A stretch of DNA of 7,537 nucleotides from Flavobacteriaceae bacterium (lineage in GTDB: Bacteria > Bacteroidota > Bacteroidia > Flavobacteriales > Flavobacteriaceae), in the NCBI GenBank assembly GCA_947461915.1, contig CANHNG010000077.1, positions 1 through 7,537 of the forward strand, given 5' to 3'. The notes beneath the pieces are model-generated. The model worked only from the letters and a program-made list of their open reading frames with translations. It made no database searches and was not told the DNA's origin. Of the stretch, positions 5,766 through 7,537 are shown in pieces. How positions within the stretch are numbered: the first letter of the stretch is position 1; every line of letters starts with the position of its first letter. The translations under genes were made by a program, and so were the position numbers.

Positions 5766-7537
5766 CTATAACAATCCCGCTCTTTTCAATAATGCTTCCG
5801 GTTTTGGCTCTTGTCCTCTAAAGCGTTTGTACAAAATCATGGGGTGTTCGGTTCCCCCTTTTGAAAGTATATTTTCCTTGAATTTTGTTGCCACTTCTTT
5901 GTTGAAAATTCCTTTTTCCTGAAAATATTCGAAAGCATCTGCATCCAAAACTTCCGCCCATTTGTAACTATAATATCCTGAAGAATAACCCCCTTGAAAA
6001 ATATGCGAAAAAGCGGTACTCATGGCGTTTTCCTTTACGTCAGGATACAATTGTGTCGACGCGAATTGCTCAGTTTCAAAAGTTTTAATGTCCTTTATGT
6101 TCGTAGGATCTTGTCCGTGCCAACCCATATCCAACAATCCAAAACTCAACTGTCGCATTGTTGCCATTCCTTCTTGAAAACTCGCGCTTTCCTTGATTTT
6201 GTTGACTAATTCCATAGGAATCATTTCGCCGGTTTCATAGTGATAAGCGAACAAGGCCAAGGCTTCTGGTTCGTAACACCAGTTTTCCATAATTTGGCTT
6301 GGTAATTCGACAAAATCCCAATAAACTGATGTTCCGGATAAACTTGGATAGGTAGTATTGGCCAACATCCCATGCAGACCATGTCCAAATTCGTGAAACA
6401 AGGTCGTCACTTCGTTGAATGTCAACAGTGATGGTTTGGCTTCCGATTTCTCGGAAGCGGCAATTGGCGGAGTGAAATTGCAAACATTCGAAATATGAGG
6501 TCTTTCGTTGATGCCTTTTTTTATGTATTGTGATTTGAATGATGTCATCCAGGCACCATTGCGTTTGCCTTTTCTCGGGAAGAAATCGGTATAAAAAATC
6601 GCCACTAATTGGCCATCTTCATCTTTTACTTCGAAGGTTTTTACGTCTTCGTGGTATTTGTCAATTTCAAAAGTTTCTTCGAAAGTTAAGCCGTATAATT
6701 TTTGTGCCACCGTGAAAGCGCCGTCCAAGACTTTCTCCAATTGGAAATAGGGTTTCAATATTTCGTCATCCAAACTGAACAATTGTTGTTTCAATTTCTC
6801 CGAATAATAAGCGCCATCCCATTTTTCGAGTTGCTCAATTCCATCCAGTTCTTTTGCGAAAGCGGATAATTGGTCAAATTCTTTTTCGGCTGCGGGTTTG
6901 GCTTTGGCCAATAAATCATTGGAAAACGAAATTACTTTGTCTGGAGTTTCTGCCATTCTTTCTTCGAGAACAAAATGGGAATGTGTTTTGTAACCCAAAA
7001 CTTGGGCTCTGTCAAAACGCAATTTGGCAATTTTCAACACGATTTCCTGATTGTCGAATTCATTATTTTGAAACGCTCTGGCACCTGAGGCAATGGCCAT
7101 TTTCTTGCGCAATTCGCGGTTGTCGGCATAGGTCACAAACGGAATATAACTAGGATGATCCAAGGTGAAAACCCAGCCTTCTTTTTCTTGGCTTTTCGCC
7201 AAAGAATGAGCAGCTTCTCGAGTTCCTTCCGGCAATCCTGCTAAATCATTTTCGTCGGTAATATGCAATTCGAAAGCATGGGTTTCAGCCAAAACATTTT
7301 CGCCAAACTGCAAACTTAACTTCGATAATTCCTTATCAATTTCGCGTAATTGGGTCTTTTTGTCTTCGAGTAAATTGGCTCCGTTTCTGGAAAAACTCTT
7401 GTATTTCTTGTCTAAAAGTATGGTTTGTTCTGGGTTGAGGTTCAAGTGTTCTTTTTGATCGTAAACGGCCTTCACCCTTGCAAACAAATCAGGATTAAGG
7501 CGAATGTCATTGCCAAATTCTGATAACAATGGCGAAA
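5766..7537 (-). CDS. M3-family zinc metallopeptidase, peptidyl-dipeptidase Dcp-like (N-terminus outside window)
   Basis: This is an oligopeptidase of family M3 (thimet oligopeptidase / PrlC / Dcp clan), which cleaves short peptides and completes protein turnover. Counting from the Leu codon at 7529, the zinc site HEFGH spans residues 379-383 in TLFHEFGHGLHGML. The third ligand is Glu408 in WDFVELPSQIMENW, exactly 29 residues after the first His as in thimet oligopeptidase. The substrate-binding Gly/Tyr loop FQGGYSSGYYSYKW follows near the C-terminus. The SGTSVYWDFVELPSQ context and overall layout fit Dcp best, but PrlC-like activity cannot be excluded. The frame stays open to the window edge: upstream codons read Ser-Pro before LLSEFGNDI, and the codon at 7527-7529 is an internal TTG, not the start. 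About 589 residues are visible of the usual 670-700, so roughly 80-110 are missing, along with any signal peptide; location (cytoplasm or periplasm) is therefore undecided. The stop codon is TAG. Convergent with the membrane protein gene. Confidence 0.95.
   Translation of the reverse strand, partial: SPLLSEFGNDIRLNPDLFARVKAVYDQKEHLNLNPEQTILLDKKYKSFSRNGANLLEDKKTQLREIDKELSKLSLQFGENVLAETHAFELHITDENDLAGLPEGTREAAHSLAKSQEKEGWVFTLDHPSYIPFVTYADNRELRKKMAIASGARAFQNNEFDNQEIVLKIAKLRFDRAQVLGYKTHSHFVLEERMAETPDKVISFSNDLLAKAKPAAEKEFDQLSAFAKELDGIEQLEKWDGAYYSEKLKQQLFSLDDEILKPYFQLEKVLDGAFTVAQKLYGLTFEETFEIDKYHEDVKTFEVKDEDGQLVAIFYTDFFPRKGKRNGAWMTSFKSQYIKKGINERPHISNVCNFTPPIAASEKSEAKPSLLTFNEVTTLFHEFGHGLHGMLANTTYPSLSGTSVYWDFVELPSQIMENWCYEPEALALFAYHYETGEMIPMELVNKIKESASFQEGMATMRQLSFGLLDMGWHGQDPTNIKDIKTFETEQFASTQLYPDVKENAMSTAFSHIFQGGYSSGYYSYKWAEVLDADAFEYFQEKGIFNKEVATKFKENILSKGGTEHPMILYKRFRGQEPKPEALLKRAGLL

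Noticed and set aside
7527..7529. TTG at 7529 as the true start of the M3 peptidase
   Set aside because: The frame stays open to the window edge with family-like residues (Ser-Pro-Leu-Leu-Ser-Glu), and the visible length is about 80-110 residues short of the family.

Overview
The window looks like a piece of a Bacteroidota chromosome, most likely Flavobacterium or a close relative. This rests on AT-rich DNA, start codons without Shine-Dalgarno sequences, a candidate Bacteroidota-type -7 box (TAnnTTTG) before gcvP, and protein sequences with a flavobacterial flavour. The placement is an inference from composition and recognised families, not from a database search.

Layout, left to right. Positions 1-85 are AT-rich intergenic DNA with a 14-bp tandem repeat and an imperfect hairpin. 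Three minus-strand genes follow, transcribed right to left: gcvP (1968-4817, complete glycine decarboxylase P-protein), a ketoacyl-ACP synthase III-like thiolase-fold enzyme (707-1765), and a small class I SAM-dependent methyltransferase (86-619). The gaps between them are 202 bp and 87 bp, so the last two could share a transcript; gcvP may be separate. A 138-bp divergent intergenic region (4818-4955) separates gcvP from a plus-strand gene for a polytopic membrane protein resembling the UbiA prenyltransferase fold (4956-5729). That gene converges on a minus-strand M3-family metallopeptidase (5766 to beyond the right edge, N-terminus missing). A strong A/T-flanked hairpin between the two probably terminates both transcripts.

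Most of the content is core metabolism: glycine cleavage into one-carbon units, fatty-acyl type condensation, and peptide turnover. No mobile element, CRISPR array, tRNA or rRNA was seen. The least ordinary items are the UbiA-like protein, which keeps the second acidic motif but lacks the acidic residues of the first, and the pairing of a non-canonical KAS III with a methyltransferase that has a degraded glycine motif. I see no convincing evidence for a new multi-gene system; these are leads about divergent or uncharacterised family members.
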